A stretch of 64,000 bases of DNA, taken from the NCBI RefSeq assembly GCF_000346465.2, contig NC_034011.1, positions 10,739,898-10,803,897 of the forward strand. Direction: 5' to 3'. A model generated the notes under the pieces. The model saw only the letters and a program-made list of their open reading frames with translations, was not told the origin of the DNA and made no database searches. The translations under genes were made by a program, and so were the position numbers. The stretch's first letter is position 1. Every line of letters starts with the position of its first letter. Positions 10,256-21,540 of the stretch are shown here, piece by piece. The stretch comes from Prunus persica (Eukaryota > Streptophyta > Magnoliopsida > Rosales > Rosaceae).

Positions 10256-11409
10256 TGTAGTAAATCCAACATCCGGGGAGGTACCTAAAGTAGTGCGTAT
10301 AGCACTCCAAACTGACATTCTAGACTCTGTTGTACCCTTGTACAACCATATATAATTATATAAATAATTCTAATATTGTGTAACCCTCCACAATAGTCTA
10401 ACTCCCGATAATTCCCCCTGGAAGGGCGAGATTACTCCGGGAGACTCACGGTCAACCAAGGGTCAAACTACTCTAACCCTGGTCAAACGGACCTACGGAA
10501 CCCACGACCTCCAATTTCTGATCCGGAAGTCCCTATGGGTTCTACCAGGTATAGGACACTTGTCCTGCGAGTTTGGTTCAGATCAGACGGTCGGACTTCT
10601 CACGATCGCATGATCTGACGGTTAATATAAAATACAAACTTTAAATTATTATTCGGAACATCCGGGGCTTCGATTCACGATCCGTGAATTCCTACACGAT
10701 CTTAGAAATACCTAGATTAACATATATTAAATTTGGGACCATCCAACGGTCCCAACCTATCGAACCCGGATAACGCACACTATGCGATTATCCGTTCGAT
10801 AGTCAAACAACGTTCGAATTGAGATCCGCGAAATCCTACGCACTCGTGACAACCTAAGGATCTCATCGGAACACATCGCTACTTTTTCTACAGTGCCCAC
10901 GCGCCGGCAGCGCGTGGGTGCCCAAAGCGATAACGCTTCGCCGGAAAATCTCAAAACCACGGCTCCAAACTCCTACCCTAGGTATAACACCCTATTTGGA
11001 GCCACTTTTGTTTTGGACCTACCTCAAAAAGTGGCCGGAAATGGACGATCACGGCGGCCGAAGTTTCGGCCAATTTTCAATTCGAAAATCGAGTTGCCTA
11101 CGCTAAGAATCGATCTACTCCTACCCAACCATCAGCTAGAGCATGCAGAAGGGATGAATTTCCATACCTTGATCACCAGAAATGGCGGCCGGAGGAGGAA
11201 GATCGGCGGCCGTGAAGTTCGGGCGACATCCGGGCGAAAATCGCCATTTTTCGGCGGCTGGAGCGGCGGCCGATGTCGGGGGTGGGCTGGGTCATGACGC
11301 CGAGGTCGAGCCGGTTCTTTTGGCACCGACCCCGTCCGCAGCCGCGACCGGTGGCTGGAGTTACGAAGAGAGAGAGAGAAGAGACCGACGGGAGAGAGAG
11401 AGAGGTCGC

Positions 11410-11410
<1 letters not shown>

Positions 11411-11467
<57 letters not shown>
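11411..11467. repeat. (GA)n microsatellite inside LTR copy 1
   Basis: About 57 bases of pure GA. With the element read on the minus strand, it is a CT tract just downstream of a TATA-like sequence (11475-11487). The same arrangement occurs in copy 2. Confidence 0.95.
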
Positions 11468-11473
<6 letters not shown>

Positions 11474-11723
11474 ATTTTTATAAAAATTCCATTTTGAAAT
11501 ATTTACGATTATGCCACTGGGCTTCTTTTGACCATATCTCTCTCGTTACAACTCCGATTCGAACCCACTACGTGTCTATGAACTCGTCTCAGTACGACCT
11601 ATCCAAAAATACTAGTCACTGCCCCAAACTCTCTCCGGTTAAAAATATAACTAAAATACCCTTAAATAATTAAATAATTAAATAAGGGTTAAATTTGGGA
11701 AAATTTGGGGTCGGGGTGTTACA

Positions 11724-11728
11724 TTAGA
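11724..11728. repeat. Right target-site duplication of LTR-family copy 1 (TTAGA)
   Basis: Perfect repeat of 9433-9437 directly after the ACA terminus. Confidence 0.85.
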
Positions 11729-11757
11729 TCTCATCTAGACTAAAACCAGTAAAGAAT

Positions 11758-11976
11758 TTATATTTCAACATTCCCTTCTAAATTGTTGACTGGTTTAACT
11801 CCCAGGAAACGTCTCAAGTAGTTGAATATATCATTAGGTAATGCTTTTGTTAATATATCAGCTACTTGTTCTTCAGACTTGCAATATCTCAAATCCACCA
11901 CACCTTCTTCCAAAGCATCTCGAATGAAATGATATCTGTGATTGATGTGTTTGGTCTTTTGATGAAAAACCGGATT
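11758..11976 (-). pseudogene. C-terminal end of Ty1/Copia polyprotein (RNase H tail)
   Basis: Reading the minus strand gives 72 residues and a stop: KTKHINHRYHFIR, then EEGVVDLRYCKSEEQVADI, then LTKALP. This is the diagnostic end of Copia RNase H, where the family normally reads SKHIDIKYHFIRE...DIFTKPLP. Everything upstream is missing; the fragment breaks off abruptly at 11977. The residual frame is open, so the deletion removed the rest of the polyprotein rather than the frame decaying by stops. Confidence 0.85.
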
Positions 11977-12412
11977 AAAAACTTAGTGGGTTAAAAACTT
12001 GACGAAGCTCGGTCAGTGTAGTTTTCATAATGGAATTAGCTGGAACTGAGCCAGATGGATTGGATTGGATTGGAGTAGCTAACCCAGTTTCTTCAATACT
12101 CATTCACTTGGTGAGGATAGAATGGTCAAATTCGGTGATTGCTGTTGCTGTTTTGGTCCATTATCTGTACATTTCAAAGCACTACAGTTGTGCCCCCATA
12201 ATTTCTTGAATGTGTCTGGACGTGCTTACATCGTTAGTCATGTTGCATGCGCAGGTGAATGAAAGGGATGGTGCATTTTATGGACCGAATTGATAGATAT
12301 CATTGTATCTGATGCATTGAGCATAGATCATCAGTTGGCAACATTACAGCTATATAATGATCGCATTTTTGTTTTTTTGTTTCATGATCTCTTGACGTTT
12401 CATCTTGTTGCT
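11977..12412. other. Unassigned host or relic sequence left of the Gypsy element
   Basis: Transcribed-looking DNA without a recognisable product. It was contiguous with 20704 onward before the Gypsy insertion. A short frame at 12290-12415 has no family signature. Confidence 0.3.
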
Positions 12413-12417
12413 GTTAC
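12413..12417. repeat. Left target-site duplication of Gypsy element (GTTAC)
   Basis: GTTAC directly precedes the 5' LTR (TGTGGGAACC) and recurs at 20699-20703 after the 3' LTR. Confidence 0.85.
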
Positions 12418-12666
12418 TGTGGGAACCGAATTAAATCAGAACCCTAGGTCAAATAATTCCTTATATTTGGGGATTATTTGACCTAATTGGGAATTATTCA
12501 ACCTAATTGGGAGTTACTCAATTTAATTGGGGATTACATAATTAAATTGAATGTTACCTAATTAGGTTGAGAATTGATTTGATTCCTACCACAATTTCCA
12601 ATTAATTGGGGGTTACCTGAATTAATTGGGAGGTTATTTGATTCATATTGGGTGTATTTGACTTAA

Positions 12667-12695
12667 TTAGGGATTTGATTAAATCAAATCCCTAA
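12667..12695. repeat. Palindrome upstream of the LTR TATA box
   Basis: TTAGGGATTTGATT is followed by its reverse complement with one central base. The 3' LTR keeps a perfect 28-base version at 20298-20325. It lies 34 bases before the TATA box. Confidence 0.85.
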
Positions 12696-12729
12696 ATACA
12701 CAGACCTCACCAACCTCGTCGAAGCCCCC

Positions 12730-12737
12730 TATAAATA
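12730..12737 (+). promoter_or_regulatory. TATA box of the Gypsy 5' LTR
   Basis: TATAAATA is in the usual position before the R/U5 part of the LTR. The equivalent site in the 3' LTR (about 20350) reads TACAAATA, so it is mutated there. Confidence 0.7.
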
Positions 12738-14215
12738 CTTGGCTACGCACAAAGATTGAGGTACGTCAGAATTAATACTAAAACTCTGTAGAGATCTTCC
12801 CCTCACAGACCCTAGCCACCTCCTCTCTCTCTCTCTCTCTCTCTCACATAAGGCTTCGGCGGCCCGGTTTATACCATAAATATATCTCCGTACCCTATTA
12901 GCTATTGTTTTCTATATGATTCAATTGAACTAATTTAGGCATTGGAGGGTCTTTGGCCAACACCCCTCGGGTATGGCCATCTTATTTGTTCTATTTTGCA
13001 GGGAGAAAGAGGCGGTGAAGAAGAAAGGGGAATCTTTCCAATCGAATATTCTCGTGGGGAAATTTGCTCTCTCAAATTGGTGCTTTCATTGAGAGCACGA
13101 GATATACTCAAAGCGTGCTCCAAACTTATTTTCCAATCTACCGAAACCTTCCAAACAACCATGGTTGGAAGCAAGAAGACGAGAGGCAAAACCGTCGCGA
13201 TGGCTAAATCCGCGACGGCCCAAAGCCACTTCACCTACGATCCCGCGATCGACATGGTGGCACCACCACCTCTCACCACCGTGTCACCTACCGGACTCGC
13301 AGTTGAGACCACATAACCGGCCACCACCGCCGAACATAGTGGAACCTCCCATCAAAGTGGGCTCATTACCACTGCCGACTTAGGCCCAGTCTTAGAACGT
13401 CAAGCATTCCCTCTATTGCCTCCACGCTCGACGTACATTCCCGCATACACCTCCCATGAAGCCCTAGCTCGTGTGCAATAGGGCTTCACGCACTTCTCTC
13501 ATCCCGATCCACGAAGTCAAGCAAACCTTAATCTGAAAGTTGACCAGCTAGCTCAGAGAATGGACGACCAAAGCAATCTAATGAGGCAGCTCCTCAACCA
13601 AATAAGCTTGGCTCGAAACCTTAGCCTTGGACAACCGGGCAAAGAGAGAAGGATGGACGAACACGCCGATAGGCAGCTCAATGGTTACCAAGTAGGTCGA
13701 GCAGGAGTGAGCAGACAAGGCGAGGGACAACAACGTGATCATCCTGCCAACATGTCGCAAGTATCTGCGAGCCACACTCAGAGCAGATTGAGTTTAAGGA
13801 ACAACGTGTGCGAAAGGCTAGACCCTCAGGGAGGTCAGCCAGACAACCATTGCAACGAGGATCGTGAAGAAAAGCGCTCAGTTTTCCACTCACAAAGGAG
13901 CATTCACGAAAGGCTAGGCCCCTAAGGAAGTCAACTAGATAACCCTCACAATGAGGATCATGAGAAAATATGCTCCGCTGCTCACTCTCGAAGAGTCGAT
14001 TCTCGTAGACAAGCTACAAAAAATCCTTCACAAGCATAGTCTACCAACACGCCGCCTAGGCAACGCAGGCGAGAAGGTCGACCCTAGCAAATCAACGAGG
14101 AAGTCAATCAGCATCGCCCAAATTGTGAAGGTCGTCGACATGACCGACCAGCAATGTGTGCGGAAGACGTTGAGAAGCTTGTGAATGGAGACTTGAAGAC
14201 CAGTGGGAACTTCGA

Positions 14216-14774
14216 AGATGCACTACGTAAGGAGATGGACCAGGCGAACTCTACTCTTTTCACTGCTGAAATTGAGCATGTTGCTCCTCCGAAATGATTC
14301 TCAACACCCTTGTTCACACACTTCAAACGGGATTCTGATCCCGAGAGCCACCTAAAACACTTCAAAAGTGTCATGATCCTCTACAAGGCTGAAGACGCGC
14401 TGATGTGCAAGGTATTTCTAATGACCTTGCCAGGAGCAGCCCAAGACTGGATCCACACCCTGCCATCCGGGTCGATCATCCGTTTCAAGGAGCTGGCTTA
14501 CGTCTTCACCAAAGAATACACCTCTTACCGGACAATCAAGAAGAACCCTGACCACTTGTACAACTTTCGCAAGAAGTCCGACAAATCCCTTCGAGATTAC
14601 ATCAAGAGATTCAAAGCAGAAAAGGCCAATATTGCAGGATGTGATGACCGAATCACATCCTCCGCTTTTAGGACAGGCCTTCCAGCCGAGCACGACTTGT
14701 ACCACGAGCTGACTATCACTTCCATCCAGACTTTGGCAGAGTTCTACGCGACCGTGGAACGCTACGCTCTCTAG
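14216..14774 (+). pseudogene. Gypsy gag (retrotransposon gag domain), broken
   Basis: From 14310 an open stretch of 154 residues reads as a Retrotrans_gag domain: DSDPESHLKHFKSVM, LPGAAQDWIHTLP, RDYIKRFKAEKANI. The same frame upstream is interrupted by TGA just before FSTPLF (14296-14298), where related elements have Arg. Downstream frame breaks remove the zinc knuckle. Confidence 0.85.
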
Positions 14775-15218
14775 GATGACCATCAAATCGCCGTAAATAA
14801 GTCTACAAAGCAGGAAAGTCAGCCGACTAAGCGGGCAAGCCAAAGAACCAACGGATTTAGCAACAGGAACAAGGACAAGCATAGATCACACCCACAAGGG
14901 GACGCTACGACAGGAGAGAACTACACCAAGTTCACCATCCCCATACATCAAATCTTAGCCCAAGTGAAGGACAAACCTTGGGTAAAGAGACCATCACCCT
15001 TGAAAGGAGATCCGGATAAGAGGGATACTAGCAAATATTGTGCCTTCCATAGAACTCACATGCACACTACAAACAACTGATTTGCTTGGAAACCGCACCT
15101 TGAAAAACTCGTGAGAGAAGGTCACTGCACGAAATTCATTGCAAAGCAGGCCATCCAGCAGATTGAAGATCATGACACCGACAAGGAGCCACCCTAGAAG
15201 GTCATAAGGATTAACACA

Positions 15219-15782
15219 ATCCTGACCGACTCCGAGGAGTCTAGGCTGACTAGCAAGGAAAAGAAGAAGAAGATCAAACAGGCCACTATGATCTCCCAAA
15301 TCTCGACCGACCTTCCACTAGCAGAAGACGATCCTGTTATCGGCTTCCAAAAGAAAGATCTTATCAGCCTCGACATGCCGCATAACGATGCCCTTGTCAT
15401 CAGCATTCAAATCGCTCAAGCCATGGTCGACCAAATCCATACAGACAAGGGCAATGCGGCCAATATCCTACAACTGGCAGTCATCCAGCAGATGGGCTTG
15501 GAAACAAAGATCAACAAATCAGCCAAATCGCTAACCGACTTTAATGGTGCAACAACGGTTACCATGAGCACGATAGACCTCGATGTCTACTCCCCACTTG
15601 TAATTAGCTCGCAAAAATTCATGGTCATTAATGAGGTCTCACCCTACAACGGCATTCTGAGCAGACCATGTATCGGCAAGATCCACGCCATCACCTCTGC
15701 TACATATCAGAAAATTCGGTACCCAATCCCTATGGGTGGTGTCGGCCAAATCAACAGTGATCAGGCAATGGAAAGGAAATGA
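15219..15782 (+). pseudogene. Gypsy aspartic-protease region, broken
   Basis: The open stretch reads LPHNDALVISIQI-type sequence, then TDKGNAANIL where related elements have a D-[TSN]-G catalytic motif, and later SPYNGILSRPCIGKIHAI, a hallmark of Tat-lineage proteases (YNAILGRP). The active-site triplet reads DKG, so activity is doubtful even before the flanking stops are considered. Confidence 0.75.
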
Positions 15783-16037
15783 TCGGCCCAAGGGTTGAAG
15801 AAAAACAAACAAGCATGGTTCCTCCCTATGAGCTAGGCAGATTTGAAGGAGGTTGAACAACCAAATCTTGCTTTCTTATAGCAATCAAAGCGTCAGGACC
15901 AAGCCGAGGAAATCTGTCCAGAGGTCTCTCCTGAAGAAGGATGGAAGCCCAAAGAGGACGTCGAGTTAATACCCTTAGATCTTGACCAGCCAGACAGGAA
16001 AGGGCAGATTGGCTCGCGCCTAAGCCTAGATGAGAAG

Positions 16038-17460
16038 GTGGAGTTGACCACCTTCCTCCAGAACAATAAAGACATGTTCGCATGGTCGCCGTCAGACATA
16101 CCTGGCATCGACTCGAACATCATATGCCATCTACTCCACGTCAACCCTGCCAATAAGCTAATGGAGCAGAAAAGATGCAACTTCGCTCCCCAGCGGGTCG
16201 CTATCATCGAAACTGAGATTGACAAACTCCTAGCTGCCGGCTTCATCGAAGAGGTCTCCTACTCTGAGTGGCTGTCCAACGTTGCTCGGGTGGCAAAACA
16301 AGAAAAAGGCAAATAGAGAGTCTGCATTGATTATACAGACCTCAACAAGGCATGCCCTAAAGACAACTTCCCATTGCCAAGAATCGATTAACTCATGGAT
16401 TCCACTTCTGTCAATCAGCTGCTTAGCTTTATAGACGCCTATTCCGACAATAACCAAATCCTGATGCCCGAGGATGACAAGGTGAAAACTTCTTTCATCA
16501 TCGAGAAAGGGACCTATTGCTACAAGATGCCTTTTGGGCTGAAGAACACCGAAGCAACCTACCAAAGGCTTGTGAATAAAATCTTCAAGGAGCAGGTCGG
16601 CAAAACTATGGAGGTCTACGTGGACGACATGCTGGTCAAAGCCCCAGAATGTGCAGATCACATCAAAAATCTTACCGAGGCATTCAACCTGCTTTGCCAA
16701 TATCGCATGAAGTTGAATCCGAGTAAATGCACATTTGGTGTATCCTCTGGCTGATTCTTGGGATACCTAGTCAAACAACGAGGTATCGACGCACACCCAC
16801 GTCAAATCAAAGTCATTCGCGAGATGAAGTCGCCTTCAACAGTGAAGGTAATACAAAGTCTGACGGGCAGAGCTCAACCTCCTCTTGAGATCTACCGACA
16901 AGTGTAGACTATTCTTCAAAGCTTTGAAGAAAGGACAAAGAGACAAATGGGATAAGGAGTGCGAATTAGCTTTCCAGAGTCTGAAGACTTACCTCACTTC
17001 ACCTCCCCTGCTCTTAAAGCCAATTCTTGGTTAAGACTTGTTCTTGTACCTGGCAGTGTCCAACTCAGCCGTCAGCTTAACTCTCATCCGAGAAGAACTG
17101 GGTCCCAACATCCGGTATTCTACACGTCAAAAGCTCTCCTCGATGCAGAGACTCGCTACCCAAAATTGGAGAAGCTCATTTTGGCTCTTGTAGTTTCTGC
17201 GAGAAAGCTGCGACCCTACTACCAAGCTCATCGAGACATCATCATGACCGACTTTCCTTTGAGATCAATCTTCCAAAGCCCTAACGATTCTCAGTAGCTT
17301 ATGAAGTGGGCTATAGAGCTAAGCCAATGTGACCTCCTCTACAGGCCAAAAACTGCAGTAAAAGCCCAGACTTTAGCAGACTTAGTTGCAGAATTCACTT
17401 CATCAGTCGAAGAAGAGAAGTTCGTCAACAAAAAGAAGGAAAGTTCAAAAGCAGACGGGA
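16038..17460 (+). pseudogene. Gypsy reverse transcriptase and first RNase H, multiple stops
   Basis: RT motifs appear in order in one frame: IDKLLAAGFIEEV, RVCIDYTDLNKACPKDNFPLPRID, YCYKMPFGLKN, then the catalytic box YVDDMLVK (around 16618). In-frame stops occur at 16314-16316, about 16390 and 16752-16754. Each is one transition from a sense codon expected there (Trp, Gln, Arg). A diverged RNase H follows to about 17300 with further frame breaks. Confidence 0.9.
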
Positions 17461-17483
17461 CCTCCGTTGAACCTAGCCGACCT

Positions 17484-18128
17484 AGAGACATGTGGTAGTT
17501 ACGTGTAGACGGAGCGTTGAACCAAAAGGGAGCTGGAGTAGGGGTTGTCATCACCACCCTAAATGGAACACTATTGGAGCAAGCTATCACACTTGGCTTC
17601 CCGGCCTCGAACAACGAGGCAGAATACGAGACATTGCTCGCTGGCCTGTGCTTCGCAAAGGAGCTCGCAATCAAGAAGTTAGCCATCTACTCAGATTTCC
17701 AGTTGATCACGAATCAAGCGTCAGGTGAATACATGGTGAAGCACCCAAGGATGATATTATACCTTGACAAAGTCCAAGAGCTGTTGAAGGCGTTTACTAC
17801 CTTCACCATCCAACAAGTACCCCGAGCAGAGAATGCGCATGCTGACGCACTGGCAAGCCTAGGGTCAGCGCTGGATACCCAGTTTAGACGCTCCATCCCA
17901 ATCGAACACCTTGGCCGACCAAGCATTGAAGAGATAAAGCCGATCGACACAATGCAGATTGATGAGGACCCCAGCTGGCAAGACCTTATCGTCGACTACC
18001 TGGTGAATGAAAATCTGCCAACGGACAAGTTCGAAGCTAGAAAGATCCAACAAAAAGCTGCTAGATACTACATGCACGGCAACAAGCTCATTCGCAAATC
18101 ATACTCCGGCCTTCATCTCACCTTATAA
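17484..18128 (+). pseudogene. Gypsy second (archaeal-type) RNase H domain
   Basis: The block reads LRVDGALNQKGAGVGVV, then NNEAEYETLLAGL, then ENAHADALASLGSA. This is the RVT_3/archaeal RNase H pattern with its D, E and D residues visible. It is the additional domain found after the normal RNase H in Tat-lineage elements. It is preceded by a TAG stop and followed by the start of the integrase zinc-finger region. Confidence 0.85.
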
Positions 18129-18149
18129 AGTACCCTCAAACCCTTGAAG

Positions 18150-18516
18150 TTCTCTGCAAAATTCACGATGGTGAATGTGGCAACCACTCTAGGGGCAGGT
18201 CACTTACCTAGAAGGCTCTAAACATAGGCTACTTATGGCCTACCATGCGCCATGACTCCGTTAAATATGTCAAGAAGTGTGATCGCTGTCAGCGGTACAA
18301 GTCGATCTCTAACCTGCCTATCAAAGTTTACCATCCACACTACTTTACTAAATGGATTGAGGCTGAAGATCTATCCTCTACTAAAGAAGCCGATGTAGAG
18401 CGATTCATCTAGAGAAACATCATCTGCCAGTTTGGCTACCCACAATTCCTGGTTACCGACAACGGCTCACAGTTCATTGGCAGGCAGATCACCGCAAAAT
18501 AGTCACCCATAAGGTG
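18150..18516 (+). pseudogene. Gypsy integrase, internally deleted and truncated
   Basis: A zinc-finger region (VHDGECGNHS, YLWPTMRHDSVKYVKKCDRCQRY) passes directly into YFTKWIEAEDL. The segment that normally carries the first catalytic Asp is therefore missing. VTDNGSQFIG (second Asp) remains, then the homology stops near 18510 before the catalytic Glu. Confidence 0.8.
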
Positions 18517-18769
18517 CGTCCTAAGGGAGACGCAGGGCGACGATCGAAAGCGCCCTTTGGGAGACACAGCCCGCTAAGAAGCGTCCTAAGGGAGATGTAG
18601 GGTGCGCCAAGAATTTCCTAAAAGAAGGTTACCATGCTTTTTGAGGGAGGTATCCAGGTTCCTATTCGTTTCCTAAGGGAGACAGGATAGTCACACAATT
18701 GTCCATAAGTAGCATCCTTCAAGAGACGCAGGGCAACGACTAGCAGAAGATCCCTAATCTACAGCCTCT

Positions 18770-19990
18770 TAGGCATCTGCCTGATCAGCCGCGCTCTCAG
18801 CAGCTCCACATGCTTGATTTGCGACGTCCGCCACTACCTCATCTATTGCATTCTCCTATGCTTCATCCTCTTCAGCTACCGCTTCTTCGGCCTCCTGCTC
18901 AGCTTATTCTATGTTCACATCATTAACCTAATCACTTTGCATAGGGAGAAAGTCAGAACAGAGCTTTCCGATGTCTCCATCTCCAATAGTATAAAAGGGA
19001 TCATTTCCATTTGAGCAGTCCAAGTAGCCCAACTTGTATGCATTCATGGTAGACGTCAGCATTCTTGTGCTCAAGACGGAAGTAGGCATCATTTCAACTA
19101 ACTAAGTCAGCAGCAGAAGAGGGAGCCACAGCAGACGAGTTTAAAATAGTTTCAGCAACAAGAACTACTCCTTTTTAAAGCAGATGAAATATTGCTTCCC
19201 TTTGTTTTTCCAAGGAAAGATTTGAGACTGTCTCAAGATAAACTAGCTTGAAGCAAGCAGACGGGCTTGACAAGAGGTTCGTCTTCAGCAGATCAGACAC
19301 GTCTGCATCCCCTGCAGGCTGGACTTGTCCATATTGGGATCAGCCGCTAACGTTGTAGAAGAACCCTTCACCCGGACAGATGACTTTCTGGCCTTTTCAA
19401 ACCGCCGCCATCCTCACCTCCAAAAGAGTCGATGATGCTGAATCAACTCCATGCTTGACTGCTCGTGACTCATCAGCTGGATCGCAAATGTTGGGCGGAT
19501 GAGCACACCTCCCAATTTGATCTTCATCCCTTGATTGGTGCAAATGACTTGAACTTCGGAGAGGAATACCAACATCTCTTTGCTTCTCAGAAGGTGAACT
19601 AGTTTACGAGCGAACTACTTCACGGAACAGATCATGATTTCCAAGTTTGTCAGCAGGAGGCTTGAGCGGAACGTTCCAAGTGTCTCGCATAGCGCCAACC
19701 TTCTTATTGTCTGCGCCCAAGAGGTGCTTAACCTTAGCAGATGAAGGGGGCAACTTCTACTTATTTCTTCCTCAACGAAGATACATTTTTCGCCCGTGAA
19801 GTAGGAACTTCGTTTCTTGAATACTTAACAACAACCTACCTTTTTAAGAAGAGTCTGGCAGAACACTCCTCCTGCCCAACTAGTAGATCATCAGAATTTG
19901 GACCATTCTGCTCCCCTCTCTCAACATCCAGAGAAGGGGGCAGATCACCAACCTCCTCCACTCAGGAGCCCAAGTCATAGAAGGAAGCCC
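18770..19990 (-). pseudogene. Degenerate antisense reading region between pol and 3' LTR of the Gypsy element
   Basis: The minus strand holds long coding-like stretches with scattered stops, such as MRDTWNVPLKPPADKLGNH and a Glu/Ala-rich tail (EQEAEEAVAEEDEA). The plus strand here has no pol homology. Some Tat-group elements are known to carry an extra antisense ORF in this position, and this looks like a ruined one. Product unknown. Confidence 0.5.
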
Positions 19991-20068
19991 AAGTACAGTT
20001 AGACAGTCCAATAGTTGATTCACATCTCCTACATGCCACTACGCGCCATGTAGAAGCTGGGAGGCATT

Positions 20069-20698
20069 TGTGGGAACCGAATTAAATCAGAACCCTAGGT
20101 CAAATAATTCCTTCCATTTGGGGATTATTCAACCTAATTGGGAGTTACTCAATTTAATTGGGGATTACCTAAATAAATTGAATGTTACCTAATTAGGTCA
20201 AGAATTGATTTGATTCCTACCACAATTCCTAATTAATTGGGAGTTACCTGAATTAATTGGGAGGTTATTTGATTCAGATTGGGTGTATTTGACTTAATTA
20301 GGGATTTGATTAATCAAATCCCTAAATACACCAACCTCGTCGAAGCCCCCTACAAATATTTGGTTACTCACAAGGATTGAGATACGTCAGAATTACTACA
20401 AAAACTCTGTAGAGATCTTCCCCTCACAGACCCTAGCCACCTCCTCTCTCTCTCTCTCTCTCTCTTTTACATGAGGCTCCGGTCTCCCAGTTTACACCAT
20501 AAACATATCTCCGTACCTTGTTAGCTATTTTTTCTATACGATTCAATTGAACTAATTTAGGCATCGGAGGGCCTTTGGCCAACACCCCCTGGGTGTGGTC
20601 CTCTTATTTGTTCTATTTTGCAGGGAGAAAGAGTCGGCGACAAAAAAAAAAAGAAATCTTTCCAATCGAATATTCTCGTAGGGAAATTTGCTCCCATA
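20069..20698 (+). repeat. 3' LTR of the Gypsy element (630 bp)
   Basis: Same start as the 5' LTR. It ends CCCATA, where the 5' LTR ends TCTCA, so the CA end is mutated. It is followed by the GTTAC duplication at 20699-20703. Confidence 0.9.
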
Positions 20699-20703
20699 GT
20701 TAC
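20699..20703. repeat. Right target-site duplication of the Gypsy element (GTTAC)
   Basis: Matches 12413-12417 exactly. Confidence 0.85.
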
Positions 20704-21430
20704 CATTTTGGAAAAAGGCTGTGGTTGCAACTTGATTCCTGATTGCTTTAAGCTATATTACTCAGCGGAGAGTGAAGATGACAAGATGAAGACGCCTGTT
20801 ATAATACCATTCTGATGAGCCTAGAGATTCAGTCTCTCTTGCACTGCATGAACATAGTGAGGGCAACACTTATCATTTTCGTTATGAATATGGCTCCGAC
20901 ATTGTCAATTTCTTTGCTAAACCGAGACATAATACCTGAAGCAAACCTTGTTTAACCCAGCCTTGTGTTTGTTTATTGATGTTGTTCTTGTGTTTGCAAG
21001 TACGACAAACTAAAATAGCACAGTACAACTACATTTTAGTTGTCGGTCCGGAGGAAGTTCAAAATGGACAGGTCCAATTTTTTTCCCTCATTTTCTAATT
21101 TGATCTAAGAGAGAGAGCATGGTTCTTTGTTGTAAGTTAAAGTATGCCGTGAAGTCTTCTAGTGGGACGTTAATCTTTGATCCTCTTATGGTTTCAGGTT
21201 AGCGCGCGTAAGGGTTAGATATAAGGCCGATGTCACAATCATGAGCATGGAGGACCTACTCCAACACTAGAAGGACCTAGTTCAAGTTCTTTCCATTAGG
21301 ATTTCATTTTATGTTTTGTTTTCACGTCGTATGCTAAAGTAGTCTCCTAGCTTTGTTTCTGATGCTCTAAACATTTCCCCTCAAACTTTCAATTGAATCA
21401 AAGTCGCCTTTTCCGTCTCAACCTCCACTA
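20704..21430. other. Unassigned, coding-like relic right of the Gypsy element
   Basis: Rejoined to 12412 after removing the Gypsy element. One frame reads CGCNLIPDCFKLYYSAESEDDKMK and ends TGA at 20813-20815. A little downstream another frame reads ALHEHSEGNTYHFRYEYG to a stop. These look like pieces of a former exon, but I do not recognise the protein. Confidence 0.3.
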
Positions 21431-21540
21431 GCATTTAAAGGGGCGGATCCGCATTGGGTTAAGGGGGGTCAATTGACCCCTACAAACCAGAAACCATGGC
21501 TTGGGGAGAAGAAATGTGACCCCTCCAAATGGTTGGATGG

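Larger units (their letters stand above)
9438..11723 (-). mobile_element. Solo-LTR-like element, family member 1 (2,286 bp)
   Basis: The sequence runs TG...CA between perfect 5-bp duplications (TTAGA). On the minus strand it opens TGTAACACCCCGACCCC and ends GGGTCCTTTCA. Related copies lie at 57111-59682 and 60346-63289. There is no gag, pol, primer-binding site or second LTR, so I read it as a solo LTR or a non-coding LTR derivative. On the minus strand it carries a TATA-like TTTTTATAAAAATT, then a long (CT)n tract, a GC-rich leader and a GT splice-donor-like GGTATGGA. It sits inside a Copia remnant. Confidence 0.8.
12418..13074 (+). repeat. 5' LTR of the Gypsy element (657 bp)
   Basis: Starts TG and ends CA. 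It contains tandem 23-24-base AATTGGGGATTA-type units, a 29-base palindrome (12667-12695), a TATA box and a (CT)n tract near 12825-12844. It has about one more AATTGGG unit than the 3' LTR. Confidence 0.9.
12418..20698 (+). mobile_element. Ty3/Gypsy LTR retrotransposon, Tat-like lineage, decayed (8,281 bp)
   Basis: Two LTRs (12418-13074 and 20069-20698), both starting TGTGGGAACCGAATTAAATC, are flanked by GTTAC duplications. After the 5' LTR a primer-site-like TTGGTGCTTTCATTGAGAGC follows. A purine-rich stretch (AGCTGGGAGGCA) precedes the 3' LTR. The internal order is gag, protease, RT, RNase H, a second archaeal-type RNase H, then integrase. The extra RNase H is a mark of the Tat/Ogre group. 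Every domain carries stops, and the LTRs differ by many substitutions and indels, so it is old and immobile. Confidence 0.93.

Noticed and set aside
11132..11673. Arg/Glu- and Ser/Leu-rich frames on both strands
   Set aside because: They come from the (GA)n microsatellite inside LTR copy 1.
20813..20945. Possible C/D-box snoRNA (TGATGAG ... CTGA)
   Set aside because: The boxes are about 115 bases apart, there is no terminal stem and no C'/D' pair is convincing; the stretch looks more like exon relic.
21430..21480. GGGGCGGATCCGCATTGGG plus GGTCAATTGACCCC as a hAT/TTF-type terminus
   Set aside because: It looks familiar from plant transposon ends, but I found no matching second end or target duplication here.
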